DNA of 44,504 nucleotides from assembly GCF_000308375.1 (NCBI RefSeq), contig NZ_BAFQ01000198.1, positions 1-44,504 on the forward strand. The letters run 5' to 3'. Below the pieces are notes generated by a model. The model made no database searches. It worked only from the letters and a program-made list of their open reading frames with translations, and was not told the origin of the DNA. Positions 34,476-43,165 of the stretch are shown piece by piece. The first letter of the stretch is position 1. Every line of letters begins with the position of its first letter. Position numbers and translations under genes: made by a program. The DNA is from Nocardia aobensis NBRC 100429. Lineage in GTDB: Bacteria; Actinomycetota; Actinomycetes; Mycobacteriales; Mycobacteriaceae.

Positions 34476-35297
34476 TCACGGCTGGGACTTGAAGATCACC
34501 AGGGGTTCGCCGGACGGCGCGACCACCAGGTGGCCGCTGCGAGCGCCTTCGGTGAAGATCGTGACCGTCGGCGGGTGGTCGGGTGCGGAGCTGTCGCGCC
34601 CGATGATCAGATGGCTGACCTTCGTCTGCGGAGACCCGACGGTTCGCGGAGCGCCGGCCAGCAGTGCCGCCAACTTCGGCACATCGATCGTGCCGAGGTC
34701 GATCGGCGCGAGTTTCGGATCGCGGCTGCTGGTCGTCCAGGTGTCGAATTCGCCCTTGTAGGAGGCTCTTTCGGTGGTCGACGGATCCCCCGGGCGGGGC
34801 CGCTCGATCGAGGCGTGCTCCGGCATCAACGTCACGTCGTCGGCAAGCAGATCGCCGTAGTGCTGACGGTAATCGGAGAGGAACACTTCGATGCCGGCGG
34901 CGGTCGTCATATCCGGCGGCGTGCGATCGGCGAGCGGACCGTTGTCACTGCTCACCCAGCCGCAGAACATTCCGATCAGTGCCGCGGCCGCCACGGCCCC
35001 ACCGGCCACCATCCAACGCCTGGACCGTCGTCGCCGGGCCGGGCGCACGACGGGAGCGTCGACCAGATTGGCCGGAATCTGCAGATCGCCGATCACCTTC
35101 TCCACATCGGCGAAGGTGCGGGCGCTCATCGCCGCGGCGGTGCGCCGCTGGTGATCGCCATCGGAGAGCTGGCCGTCGTCGCGGGCGGCGTCCAGCAGTG
35201 CGCAGGCGTCGACGCGATCCGAATCACGCACGCGTAAAGCACTGTTCGCGGCGCCGGAGGACGCGCCGGTACGGCGGGATGTGTCGAAAGTTCCCAT
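34476..35297 (-). CDS. DUF1707 membrane protein B, paralogue of the upstream gene
   Basis: The start is ATG 35297, with AGGTG six bases upstream; an in-frame GTG at 35306 abuts the upstream stop. The protein has 273 residues: one DUF1707 domain (LRVRDSDRVDACALLDAARD to VEKVIGDLQ), a membrane helix (RWMVAGGAVAAAALIGMFCGW) and an outer domain of about 150 residues beginning TTAAGIEVFLSDYRQHYGD and including DDVTLMPEHASIER. The outer domain shares a clear pattern with the upstream gene (DYR, GD, DD, L-P-HAS-R). The DUF1707 function is unknown; a cytosolic protein-protein or DNA contact role is often suggested. The two adjacent genes are probably one transcript. Confidence 0.82.
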   Translation of the reverse strand: MGTFDTSRRTGASSGAANSALRVRDSDRVDACALLDAARDDGQLSDGDHQRRTAAAMSARTFADVEKVIGDLQIPANLVDAPVVRPARRRRSRRWMVAGGAVAAAALIGMFCGWVSSDNGPLADRTPPDMTTAAGIEVFLSDYRQHYGDLLADDVTLMPEHASIERPRPGDPSTTERASYKGEFDTWTTSSRDPKLAPIDLGTIDVPKLAALLAGAPRTVGSPQTKVSHLIIGRDSSAPDHPPTVTIFTEGARSGHLVVAPSGEPLVIFKSQP

Positions 35298-35306
35298 CGG
35301 CGGCAC

Positions 35307-36404
35307 CTATGTGTGGAATGGATAGACGCGAATCGGATCGCCCGCGGGCGTGGCCTCCAGGTACGCGTTCTCGTTGAACGAATTGCCGACGTAGATGCTG
35401 ATCGTCGGCACCTTGCTGATGGTGTCGATGCCCATGCCGATATGACTCACCGCGCCGCCGGGGACCTTCAGCAGCGGTACCGCCCGCGCGATCAGGTCAC
35501 TCAACGCGGACGTGTTCACCGCGGCGAGGTCGAAGATCGGCTTGTCGGCCGAACGGGTGGTGATGGCGGTCGACTGCATGAAACCACCCCGATAGGAGTA
35601 GTCGGCCACTCGATTCGGCTGGCCCGCCGACGTGCGGTCGACCGAAGCATGATCCGGGAAGAGCGACAGATCATCGACGGTGTTGTCGCCGAATTTCGCG
35701 CGATAATCGGCGCGGAACTTCTCGAAGCCGGCCACCGTGGTGAGGTCGGGCGTCTCGATCACCATGGGCCGCACCACCTGTGGCGCCGCGGCCACCACCG
35801 GTTCAGGCGTGGGGGCGACCCGATGCGTCAGCAGATATCCACCCACCGCCGCAGCCGTCACGGCCACCGCCACCGCGCCCGCGAACCACGCCGTCCGGCT
35901 CCGCATCCCCGCCCGCGGATCGATCGGCGCCTCGGCGGGGCGTTGCAGATCCGCGGTCAATTCGGCCAGATCGCCGAGGGTTTCGGCGGCCGCGGTCAGA
36001 TCGGTGAGGGTCTGATGTTCTTCCGCCGAGAGCTGGCCGTCGGCCAGGGCGGTGTCGAGGGCGCGGCAGGTTTCGGCCCGATCGGCGTCGCGGGCACGGA
36101 TGTGGGCCGGATAGCGGCCTGCCCGCCGGGGCGGACCCGGCGGCTGCTTCCATTGCGCACCGCCTGCGGGCGGTTGCAGGTCGTCGACCAGATTCCGCAG
36201 TTCGCCGACGGTCTTGGCGGTGGCCGCGCGGTCGGATCGGTCGTGATATTCGTCGGCGCCCAGTTGGCCCTCGTCGAAGGCGGCATCGAGCAGGGTGCGC
36301 GCTTGAACCCTGTCCATATCGCGGGCCCGCATACTGCCGGGTGCGGGCATACCCGGCATTCCGGACCCAGAAGAGCTCACCCCTGGATGGTAGCGACTCG
36401 GCAT
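35307..36404 (-). CDS. DUF1707 membrane protein A, two DUF1707 domains
   Basis: The start is uncertain: ATG 36404 (MPSRYHPG) is used here, giving 365 residues; GTG 36380 is a possible alternative. Two DUF1707 domains occur in tandem: MRARDMDRVQARTLLDAAFD and IRARDADRAETCRALDTALA. One membrane helix (RTAWFAGAVAVAVTAAAVGG) and an outer domain similar to that of the downstream gene follow (TTVAGFEKFRADYRAKFGD, DDLSLFPDHASVDR, GAVSHIGMGIDTISK). It is one domain longer than its neighbour, so one of the two probably arose by duplication with gain or loss of a DUF1707 unit. The 122-base gap to the divergent dehydrogenase gene holds the promoters of both. Confidence 0.8.
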   Translation of the reverse strand: MPSRYHPGVSSSGSGMPGMPAPGSMRARDMDRVQARTLLDAAFDEGQLGADEYHDRSDRAATAKTVGELRNLVDDLQPPAGGAQWKQPPGPPRRAGRYPAHIRARDADRAETCRALDTALADGQLSAEEHQTLTDLTAAAETLGDLAELTADLQRPAEAPIDPRAGMRSRTAWFAGAVAVAVTAAAVGGYLLTHRVAPTPEPVVAAAPQVVRPMVIETPDLTTVAGFEKFRADYRAKFGDNTVDDLSLFPDHASVDRTSAGQPNRVADYSYRGGFMQSTAITTRSADKPIFDLAAVNTSALSDLIARAVPLLKVPGGAVSHIGMGIDTISKVPTISIYVGNSFNENAYLEATPAGDPIRVYPFHT

Positions 36405-36526
36405 CAGCAGCTCGGCGTGTCGCAGCGCGACAGGGGCGACCCCCGACCTCCGGGGTCTTTCCGGTCGCTGGGGCGTTCCTCCGCAATCCCGCTGAATCGG
36501 CACATCCCGCGCGGTACCGTGCGGAT

Positions 36527-37687
36527 ATGAAGGCCGTGGTGTGTTCGGAAGGCAAGCTGGACGTCGCGGAAATCCCGGCGCCGAAACCCGGGCCCGGACA
36601 GCTGGTGATCGCGGTGTCGCGATGCGGGATCTGCGGATCCGATCTGCACGCCCGCCTGCACTGTGACGAATTGGCCGAGCTCGCGGCCGTCACCGGTTAT
36701 CCGAACTTCATGCGCTCCCATCAGCGTGTGGTGCTCGGGCACGAATTCGTCGGGGAGATTGTCGAATACGGCCCCGGCTGCCGCAAACGCTGGCAGCCGG
36801 GCACCCGTGTGGTGGCATTGCCGATCGTGCGCAACGGGCGCACCCCCGAACTGACCGGGCTGTCGGAGCAGGCGCCCGGCGGCTACGCCGAACAGGTCGT
36901 GGTGCAGGAATCCATGACGTTTCCGGTACCCAACGGCCTGGCCACCGACCATGCGGCACTGACCGAGCCGATGGCCGTCGCCTGGCATGCGGTGCGTAAG
37001 GGGCGCGTCGGTCGCAACCAGCCGGCGTTCGTGGTCGGCTGCGGGCCGATCGGCCTCGCGGTCATCAGTATGCTGCGCGCCGCCGGCGTGAAAAATATTG
37101 TCGCCAGCGACTTCTCACCCCGCCGCCGCGAACTGGCGCGCCGGTGCGGCGCGAATGTGGTGGTGGATCCGAATCTGGAATCGCCGTGGACGGCCAACCC
37201 CGCGAAGGGCCGCATCTCCGGTGTCACCGATATCCTCAATCTCGGTTTCGACACCATGACGCGACTGCGCAGCATCCCGAAACTGCCCTGGTGGTACCTG
37301 TTCCGCCTCGCGCACAGCCTGGACGCGGCGCCGGGCGGGCCGGTGGTGTTCGAATGTGTGGGCGTACCGGGCATCATCGACCAATTGCTCACCGACGCAC
37401 CGCCTTTGACCCGCATCGTGGTCGTCGGGGTCTGTATGGAGACCGACCGGTTCCGGCCCGCGATGGCGATCAACAAGGAGATCGAACTGCGCTTCGCCTT
37501 CGGCTACGACCCGGGCGAATTCCGCGACACCCTGCACATGATCGCCGACGGTAAGGTCGACCCGGCCCCGCTGATCACCGGAACGGTGGGATTGGCGGGT
37601 GTCGACAATGCCTTCACCGCTCTGGGCAGCCCCGAACAGCACGCGAAAATCCTTGTGGACCCGTCGAGTTCACTGATCGACGTGTGA
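36527..37687 (+). CDS. Zinc-type medium-chain alcohol dehydrogenase
   Basis: From the ATG at 36527 the product has 386 residues. The zinc-site CGICGSDLHARLH and GHE motif in VVLGHEFVGEIVEYG are followed by a Rossmann fold with VVGCGPIGLAVISMLRAAGV. Three other Cys expected in a structural zinc loop are absent, as in part of the MDR family. The central region has an insertion (about 240-275, RLRSIPKLPWWYLFRLAHSL) not usual in the family. The substrate is unknown, possibly a secondary alcohol or an amino-acid alcohol. It stands alone on the plus strand, and its stop is four bases from the convergent sigma factor stop. Confidence 0.86.
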   Translation: MKAVVCSEGKLDVAEIPAPKPGPGQLVIAVSRCGICGSDLHARLHCDELAELAAVTGYPNFMRSHQRVVLGHEFVGEIVEYGPGCRKRWQPGTRVVALPIVRNGRTPELTGLSEQAPGGYAEQVVVQESMTFPVPNGLATDHAALTEPMAVAWHAVRKGRVGRNQPAFVVGCGPIGLAVISMLRAAGVKNIVASDFSPRRRELARRCGANVVVDPNLESPWTANPAKGRISGVTDILNLGFDTMTRLRSIPKLPWWYLFRLAHSLDAAPGGPVVFECVGVPGIIDQLLTDAPPLTRIVVVGVCMETDRFRPAMAINKEIELRFAFGYDPGEFRDTLHMIADGKVDPAPLITGTVGLAGVDNAFTALGSPEQHAKILVDPSSSLIDV

Positions 37688-37691
37688 TCGT

Positions 37692-38549
37692 TCAGCGGTC
37701 GAGCAAGGGGAAGCGTCCGGAGTCCAGCAGGGTCGCGATCGCATCCAGCCGGGCCGGGGGCAGCGCGTAATCCGGATGGGCCCGCAGGATCGACGCGGCG
37801 TCGTGCAGGCCGGCCATCTGCGCTTCGGCATCGGCAGCGCTGCGACCACCGGGCGTCACCGGGTGACCGGCGAGGCCGGGCCTGCCGGGCCGCACCCGGC
37901 CCTGATCGACGGCGGTCCGCACGCGGCGCGAACATCGGCACGGCGCTGCCGGATTCGCCACTCCGCAGGTGGAGTCGAGGAAGTTGCCGAGCCGAGTGCG
38001 CGCCCGTTCCAATCGTTTTCGATAGGCAGCCGCGCCGATGCCGAGAATCCACGCGGCCTCGGCCGAGGACAGTTCGAAGACATCGGCGAGGACGAACGCG
38101 ACCCGTTCGTCACGAGCGAGACATTGCAGCATCGCCTGGCTGCAGACGAGCCGGACCTCCCGGGTGAGCACCGTCGCCTCGGGGCCCCGGTACTCCTGTT
38201 CGGCCAGTCCCTCCAGCAGATTGGCCCCGAAGCCGTCCAGATCCAGAAGTGCCGATTCCTGCGGGCTGCGGCGGCGCTGATTCAGCAGATAGTTGACCCC
38301 GATGCGATAGGCCCAGGTCGTCAGCTTCGCCTCGCCGCGCCAGCTCGCGAGATTGCCGACGGCGCGCAGCAGGATCTCCTGCACCGCGTCCTCGGCGTCG
38401 GACGGATTGCCGGTCATCCGTAATGCCAAGCGGTACAGCGGATCCTGCAGCAGTCGCACCACCTCGGTGACGGCGCTGCGGTCACCGGCCACGGCGCGAT
38501 CGACCAGGGCGGTCTCGGCCACCCGCTCGTCGGCGTCGTCAACGCTCAT
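37692..38549 (-). CDS. ECF-type sigma factor with C-terminal Cys-rich extension
   Basis: From the ATG at 38549 (AGG five bases upstream) the protein has 285 residues. Region 2 (about 30-95) shows LYRLALRMTGNPSDAEDAVQ and KLTTWAYRIGVNYLLNQRRR. Region 4 (about 130-190) shows RVAFVLADVFELSSAEAAWI and YRKRLERARTRL. The tail contains Cys195, Cys204 and Cys206 in CGVANPAAPCRC, then a Pro/Arg stretch and a small helical end (DAEAQMAGLHDAASILRAHP). Normal ECF factors end after region 4, so about 90 extra residues are a fused regulatory tail. No anti-sigma gene is adjacent. Zinc binding or redox control through the Cys cluster is inference. A haloalkane dehalogenase lies 44 bases upstream. Confidence 0.83.
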   Translation of the reverse strand: MSVDDADERVAETALVDRAVAGDRSAVTEVVRLLQDPLYRLALRMTGNPSDAEDAVQEILLRAVGNLASWRGEAKLTTWAYRIGVNYLLNQRRRSPQESALLDLDGFGANLLEGLAEQEYRGPEATVLTREVRLVCSQAMLQCLARDERVAFVLADVFELSSAEAAWILGIGAAAYRKRLERARTRLGNFLDSTCGVANPAAPCRCSRRVRTAVDQGRVRPGRPGLAGHPVTPGGRSAADAEAQMAGLHDAASILRAHPDYALPPARLDAIATLLDSGRFPLLDR

Positions 38550-38593
38550 CGACCTATCGTGCGGTGCCGCGGACGGCACCGCAACGGCGCAGG

Positions 38594-39481
38594 TCATTGC
38601 CGCGTTGTCCGGACCTCGGTTCGGGGTGCCGTGAGCCGCGAGCCGCGCAGCCAGGTCGCGACGGCCGCTCCGATCGCGTCGGGACGGTCCTCGGGTGCGT
38701 GGTGTCCGGCCGCACCGATTCCGACGACCTCGACCGCGGCGAAGGTCTGCCGCGCCCATTCCACCGCGTCCGACGATCCGAGGCCGACGCCGGCATCCAC
38801 AGCCATCACCAGCTTGGGGATATCCGGTGTGGAGGCCATCCAGCGGCCGTAGTTCTCCACGACGGCGGCGACGTCGGCGGGCTCCCCGTCGAACGGAATC
38901 TCCCTCGGCCACACCAACATCGGCCGCCGCGACTCCGGCGTCGGATAGGGCGCGCGATACACGTCGAGGTCGGCCGGAGTCAGGCTGCGGGCGCCGAACG
39001 GGAGATTGAACTCGATGAACATGTTGTCGCGCAGGATCATCTGTTCGCCCTCCGGTGAGCGGAACCGCCGGAACAGCTCCGCGCCCTGTTCGGGCATCTC
39101 GGACCAGCGCAGCGGGCGCAGGAACGTCTCGAGCACCGCGACGCCGCGCACCCGGTCGGCATGCCGCGCGGCCCAGTCCATCCCCAGCGCACCACCCCAG
39201 TCGTGCCCCACCAGCACGACCTCCTCCAGTTCCAGGGCATCGAACCAGGCGTCGAGGTAGCGGGCGTGATCGGCGAACCGGTAGGCGATATCGGGCTTGC
39301 CCGACTCACCCATCCCGATCAGATCCGGCGCCAGCACCCGGGTCAGCGGGTCGACGTGCGGAATCACGTTGCGCCACAGATAGGACGAGGTCGGGTTGCC
39401 GTGCAGGAAGACCACCGGAACCGGTCCGGTGCCGCTCTCGCGGTAGTTGACGAAGGAATCGAGAGTCACGACGGTCGGCAT
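38594..39481 (-). CDS. Haloalkane dehalogenase (HLD-II type)
   Basis: The 295-residue alpha/beta hydrolase has the full haloalkane dehalogenase set: Asn29 in HGNPTSSYLW and Trp95 for halide binding, nucleophile Asp94 in VGHDWGGALG, acid Glu118 in AVLETFLRP, and base His260 in AAGHHAPED. The acid after strand 6 and the motif RRPMLVWPREIPFDGEPADV place it in subfamily II, like LinB and DhaA. It hydrolyses carbon-halogen bonds to alcohols. The natural substrate in soil actinobacteria is uncertain. A 121-base gap separates its start from the iniC stop; a near-palindrome lies in the gap (39568-39594). An ECF factor is downstream on the same strand. Confidence 0.9.
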   Translation of the reverse strand: MPTVVTLDSFVNYRESGTGPVPVVFLHGNPTSSYLWRNVIPHVDPLTRVLAPDLIGMGESGKPDIAYRFADHARYLDAWFDALELEEVVLVGHDWGGALGMDWAARHADRVRGVAVLETFLRPLRWSEMPEQGAELFRRFRSPEGEQMILRDNMFIEFNLPFGARSLTPADLDVYRAPYPTPESRRPMLVWPREIPFDGEPADVAAVVENYGRWMASTPDIPKLVMAVDAGVGLGSSDAVEWARQTFAAVEVVGIGAAGHHAPEDRPDAIGAAVATWLRGSRLTAPRTEVRTTRQ

Positions 39482-39567
39482 GATGTGTCCTCGGATCGGT
39501 GCCCGGCCGGCTATGCGGCCCTTACATCCGGTTTCGACACCGGCCGGACGAGGTTGTGACAGACATC

Positions 39568-39594
39568 CACTGTGATGCGGGACACATCGCAGTG
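39568..39594. promoter_or_regulatory. Near-palindrome between iniC and the dehalogenase gene
   Basis: CACTGTGATGCG (39568-39579) and CACATCGCAGTG (39583-39594) are inverted copies matching at 10 of 12 positions with a three-base centre. Eight bases past the iniC stop, it may be an iniC terminator; alternatively an operator for the dehalogenase. Nothing decides between the two. Confidence 0.4.
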
Positions 39595-39602
39595 CCGAGG
39601 GA

Positions 39603-41198
39603 TCAGCGGGCGCGCGGCGGACGCACCCGGCTCATCGGCGTGGTTTCCGGTTCCCGCAACTGGTCGACGATTCCCTCCGCACTCCGCGCCGCGATCAGAC
39701 ATGCCTCGGTGGTGAATCGGTCGGCCAGCGGATGGCGCGCCCGGCCACGCCACTTCCGCACCGCCGCCACAGCGTGTGCCCGCACTTCACCGCCCGGAGC
39801 GTCCGGCGGCAGCCCCAGGCGCAGGTGCGGTGCCACCCCGGATCCGCCGATCAATCGGTACAACTCGGTGACATCGTCCGCGGGCAGCGGCAATTCGTCG
39901 GTGCGCAACCGCCCGAGCAGACGCAGCTCGGCGAATCCGTGCACATCCGCCAACAGGCTGTTGATATGCGGCAGCAGGTCGTCGGCGCGCGTGCCCGGAT
40001 GGGCGGCCACGATGCGCGCCACCGCCGTCAACGCCGAATGCGCCTTCAGCTGGTCGGCTCGCTGGGCGAACTGCACATCCAGCACCGTGCGCAGTTCCTC
40101 CACACCGCTGCGCTCGGCGAGTTCCCGTGCCAGCGTGGCGGAATCGCGCACACCCAAGCGGATCAGCGTCACCGCCATGCGGATGCCGAACAGGCCGAAC
40201 CGGGCCGCGAGGTGCGCCCGCAGATCCGCCGGCACGGGCAGCGGCAACTCCGGATGGGCGAATCGGTCCGCGGACAGCAGCGCGATGCTCAGATCGTCCA
40301 CCGAGATCCGCGCCAGCGCCTCGAAGGCGTCGAATTCGCGCTGCCGCAGCGTCGCGCCGGCGAAGGCGAGCAGACCGGCGACCGGAATGACCGCCTGGCA
40401 CAACCCGGTTCGCTCCAGTTCGGTGGCGAACCTGGCCGAGACCTCGCGCGCCGAATGCAGGGCATCGATGCGGCCGGCGCCGATCTCGTCGGCCCGGGAG
40501 ACCACCCCGATCACGCCGAGCGGACCCGAAACACCCTGCCGGGCAGCACCTCCGGAGCCGATGCGCTCCAGGAATCCGATATCGGAGGCGTCCAGCCGGC
40601 GCAGCAGATAGACGACCGCATCGGCCTCGGGCACGGTCACCGCCGCATCCTCGTCGGGCGTCAGCAGGCGCGAGGTGCGCAGCGACACCTCCCGCGACAA
40701 CGACGAGGTCCCCGGGGTGTCGATGATGGTGGTGCGGGCCAGGGTGGCGGCCGGCCACTGCACATCCAGATGGTCGACCTCGTGCTCGCCGGCGGCGTTC
40801 CAGCGCAGCGCCGACAGATCGAAACTCAACCCGTGCGCCCCGGGCAGACCGTCGGCGCCGGGGGTGCGCCGCACCACCACATCGGCGCTCGCGCCGTCGG
40901 TGGCCAGGGCGCTCACCCGCGGCGCCGGGCCGTGGCGGTACCAGGTCACCATCCGGGTGCATTCGGTGGCATCGGTCGGCGCGATGTCCTGTCCGACGAG
41001 CGCATTCAGCAATGTCGATTTACCCGCCTTGAGCTGCCCGGCCAGCGCGACCCGCAGCGGTTGGTCGAGACGGCGCGCACAGTCACCGAGCATCGCGGCG
41101 GGGCGCGAACGCGGCGCGTAGGCCTGGCGGGCGGCCGAAACCAACCGGCGCGCCTCCCCCACGATGCCCGGCGTCTGGTCGCTGACCTGGTAACTCAC
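39603..41198 (-). CDS. iniC: IniC-like dynamin-family GTPase
   Basis: From GTG 41198 the product has 531 residues; the longer open frame to 41357 overlaps iniA and is not favoured. The P-loop is GQLKAGKS (54-61), switch regions include a DTPG motif (IIDTPGTSSLSREVS), and the SRADE motif is the G4 element. Helical stalk-like segments follow. IniC belongs to the iniBAC operon, induced by isoniazid, ethambutol and other wall inhibitors in mycobacteria. The iniA gene lies 44 bases upstream. The C-terminus is Arg/Pro-rich. M. tuberculosis IniC is about 490 residues, so this is slightly longer. Confidence 0.87.
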   Translation of the reverse strand: MSYQVSDQTPGIVGEARRLVSAARQAYAPRSRPAAMLGDCARRLDQPLRVALAGQLKAGKSTLLNALVGQDIAPTDATECTRMVTWYRHGPAPRVSALATDGASADVVVRRTPGADGLPGAHGLSFDLSALRWNAAGEHEVDHLDVQWPAATLARTTIIDTPGTSSLSREVSLRTSRLLTPDEDAAVTVPEADAVVYLLRRLDASDIGFLERIGSGGAARQGVSGPLGVIGVVSRADEIGAGRIDALHSAREVSARFATELERTGLCQAVIPVAGLLAFAGATLRQREFDAFEALARISVDDLSIALLSADRFAHPELPLPVPADLRAHLAARFGLFGIRMAVTLIRLGVRDSATLARELAERSGVEELRTVLDVQFAQRADQLKAHSALTAVARIVAAHPGTRADDLLPHINSLLADVHGFAELRLLGRLRTDELPLPADDVTELYRLIGGSGVAPHLRLGLPPDAPGGEVRAHAVAAVRKWRGRARHPLADRFTTEACLIAARSAEGIVDQLREPETTPMSRVRPPRAR

Positions 41199-41242
41199 GC
41201 GTCGACCGTACCCGAGCAGTCTGGGAATCCCGGTGCCGTGGG

Positions 41243-43111
41243 TTACGACTGCGCCCCGCGCGCATGACGTCCGGACGCACCCGCAGGCGGCAGCATCACA
41301 TCGGCATGACGTCGCAGTTCGGCTACCACGCGCAATTGCCGCTCGAGTTCCGCGCACCGCTCGGCGCGCTGAGCGTTGGCCACGCCGGCGGCGTCCTGCG
41401 CGGCCTGCAGCGAATCGTTGATCGAGCGCAGGCTCCGGTCGGCGATTCCGGTGAAATGATCGCGCAGAATGCGATGAATGCGATGCAGCCGGTCGCGCGA
41501 CTCCTTACCCGCCTCGAAACTCACATCGTCGAGGTAGCGGCGCACCGCCATCTTCGCCTCGCTGCGCTTGCGGGCCAGCCGCTCCCGCTTGTCGTCACGA
41601 AACGCCTTGCCGCCCAACAGCACACCCGCGCCCAGTGAGACCGGATTGATCAGGGCCAGGCCGGCGACCGTACTGGCCAGGCCGATCATCACCATGCCGC
41701 CGTAGGAACCACGCATACCGACGAGCAGTTTGTGGCCGATGCCGAGATCCGGCTCGAGATCGGCCAGCGTCACCCCCGCCACGCGCGATTCCTCCAGCTC
41801 CGAACCCGACCGCACCGCGGGCAGATCCACCGCGCCGAACTCCAGGAAGTGCTCGGCGACCCGCTCGGCCAAGTGGATGGCGCGATGATGCGTCCACAGC
41901 AGATTGTCGCCGATGGCGGTGTCGGTCGTCTGCATCAGCCACTGCTCCAGTTGATCCCACAGCCTCCCGGGGTCGTTCTCGTCGACCCACTCCTCGGCGG
42001 TTCTGCCGATGGCGCGCAACCGATCTCGCAGATCGTGATCGATATCGCCGGCCAGATCGGTGATGCCGTCGCCCAGCGTCTGCTGCCAGGCGGCGGTCCG
42101 GCGATGCAGCTCCTCGGCCTGCGCCTTGGCGGTGCGCAGTTCGCGGATGGCCGCCGCACCGCGTTCGGGGTCGCGCAGAGCGACCAGCTCGCTGCTCAGG
42201 GCCAGCGCGAGATGCTCTGCGGCAGAGGAGATATCGAGCGCCACCGCGCGCTGCGCGGCCGCCTGATCCCGGGCGACCACCTGTTCCCGCAGGAAGTCGA
42301 ACAGCACACCGAAACCGGATTCCCGGCCCAGCTGCTGGTCCTGCAGCCGCATGGCGTGACTGCGCAGCAGCGCCGATACCGGAATGATCGGCAGGGCCAG
42401 GCGATTACGTTCCAGATGCGCCTGATCGGCCTGCATGACCTGGCGCCAATGCGGATACAGGTCGATCTTGCTGAGTATCAGGGCAACGGCCGGGCACAAT
42501 TCGCGCACCTGCCGCAGGAAGTCGACCTCCGGTTCGGTCAGTTCGGTGGAGGCGTCCGAGAGCACCAGCACCGCGTCGGCGGCCGGGGCCAGGGCGAGAA
42601 CCGCCGCGGCCGTGGCTGTCGCGTGACCGCCGACCGGCGGGGTGTCGATGACGACGATCCCGTCGGCCAGCAGCGGATTCGGCAGCTCGATCTCCACCCG
42701 CGCCACCCGGCCGTGCGGAGACCGCGGCGTGACGGTGTGAATATCGCCGAGCGGCACCGATATCCGCCGATTGTCCCGCTCGTCACCGGACGGCGTGGTG
42801 ATGACGATCTCGGCCCGGGCCTGCGGGCCGTGAGCGAGCACGATCGGCACCCCGGTGGTCGCATCGTCACCGACCGGGCTGATGTCGAGATTCAGCAGCG
42901 CGTTGACGAACTGACTCTTGCCCTGGTTGCCCAGCCCCACCACCACGATGCGGCGGCGGGGGTCGCGGATCCGGCCGGCCAGCACCTCCAGCCGGCCGAC
43001 CAGATCGTCGCGATCGGCGGTGCGCGCGGCGGTGATGGTTTCGGCGAGAATCCGCGACAGCGGTGAGGCAGGCGCCTCCGGGGCGGTGTTCGCCGCGACC
43101 ACACTGCTCAT
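41243..43111 (-). CDS. iniA: IniA-like dynamin-family GTPase
   Basis: The 622-residue protein starts MSSVVAANTAPEAPASPLSR at the ATG 43111. Its P-loop is GLGNQGKS (59-66). The G3 region reads VVIDTPPVGGHATAT, with Pro where dynamins usually have Gly, and the G4 motif is SKIDLYP. A hydrophobic hairpin (GSYGGMVMIGLASTVAGLAL, about 500-540) likely inserts into the membrane. A helical tail follows. M. tuberculosis IniA, about 640 residues, is a bacterial dynamin reported to mediate membrane fission and to contribute to tolerance of wall-acting drugs. It lies between an IniB-like gene and iniC on the minus strand, with gaps of 54 and 44 bases. Confidence 0.9.
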   Translation of the reverse strand: MSSVVAANTAPEAPASPLSRILAETITAARTADRDDLVGRLEVLAGRIRDPRRRIVVVGLGNQGKSQFVNALLNLDISPVGDDATTGVPIVLAHGPQARAEIVITTPSGDERDNRRISVPLGDIHTVTPRSPHGRVARVEIELPNPLLADGIVVIDTPPVGGHATATAAAVLALAPAADAVLVLSDASTELTEPEVDFLRQVRELCPAVALILSKIDLYPHWRQVMQADQAHLERNRLALPIIPVSALLRSHAMRLQDQQLGRESGFGVLFDFLREQVVARDQAAAQRAVALDISSAAEHLALALSSELVALRDPERGAAAIRELRTAKAQAEELHRRTAAWQQTLGDGITDLAGDIDHDLRDRLRAIGRTAEEWVDENDPGRLWDQLEQWLMQTTDTAIGDNLLWTHHRAIHLAERVAEHFLEFGAVDLPAVRSGSELEESRVAGVTLADLEPDLGIGHKLLVGMRGSYGGMVMIGLASTVAGLALINPVSLGAGVLLGGKAFRDDKRERLARKRSEAKMAVRRYLDDVSFEAGKESRDRLHRIHRILRDHFTGIADRSLRSINDSLQAAQDAAGVANAQRAERCAELERQLRVVAELRRHADVMLPPAGASGRHARGAQS

Positions 43112-43165
43112 TTTCGTTGCACCCCAACCTGTTTCGTTACCGAATTCAGTACTTCGCCGCTACCC

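Noticed and set aside
41732..43066. 444-codon plus-strand frame opposite iniA, and a similar one opposite iniC (39732-41267)
   Set aside because: Both are antisense to GTPases with intact P-loops; the translated sequences are Gln/Arg/His-rich and match nothing recognisable.
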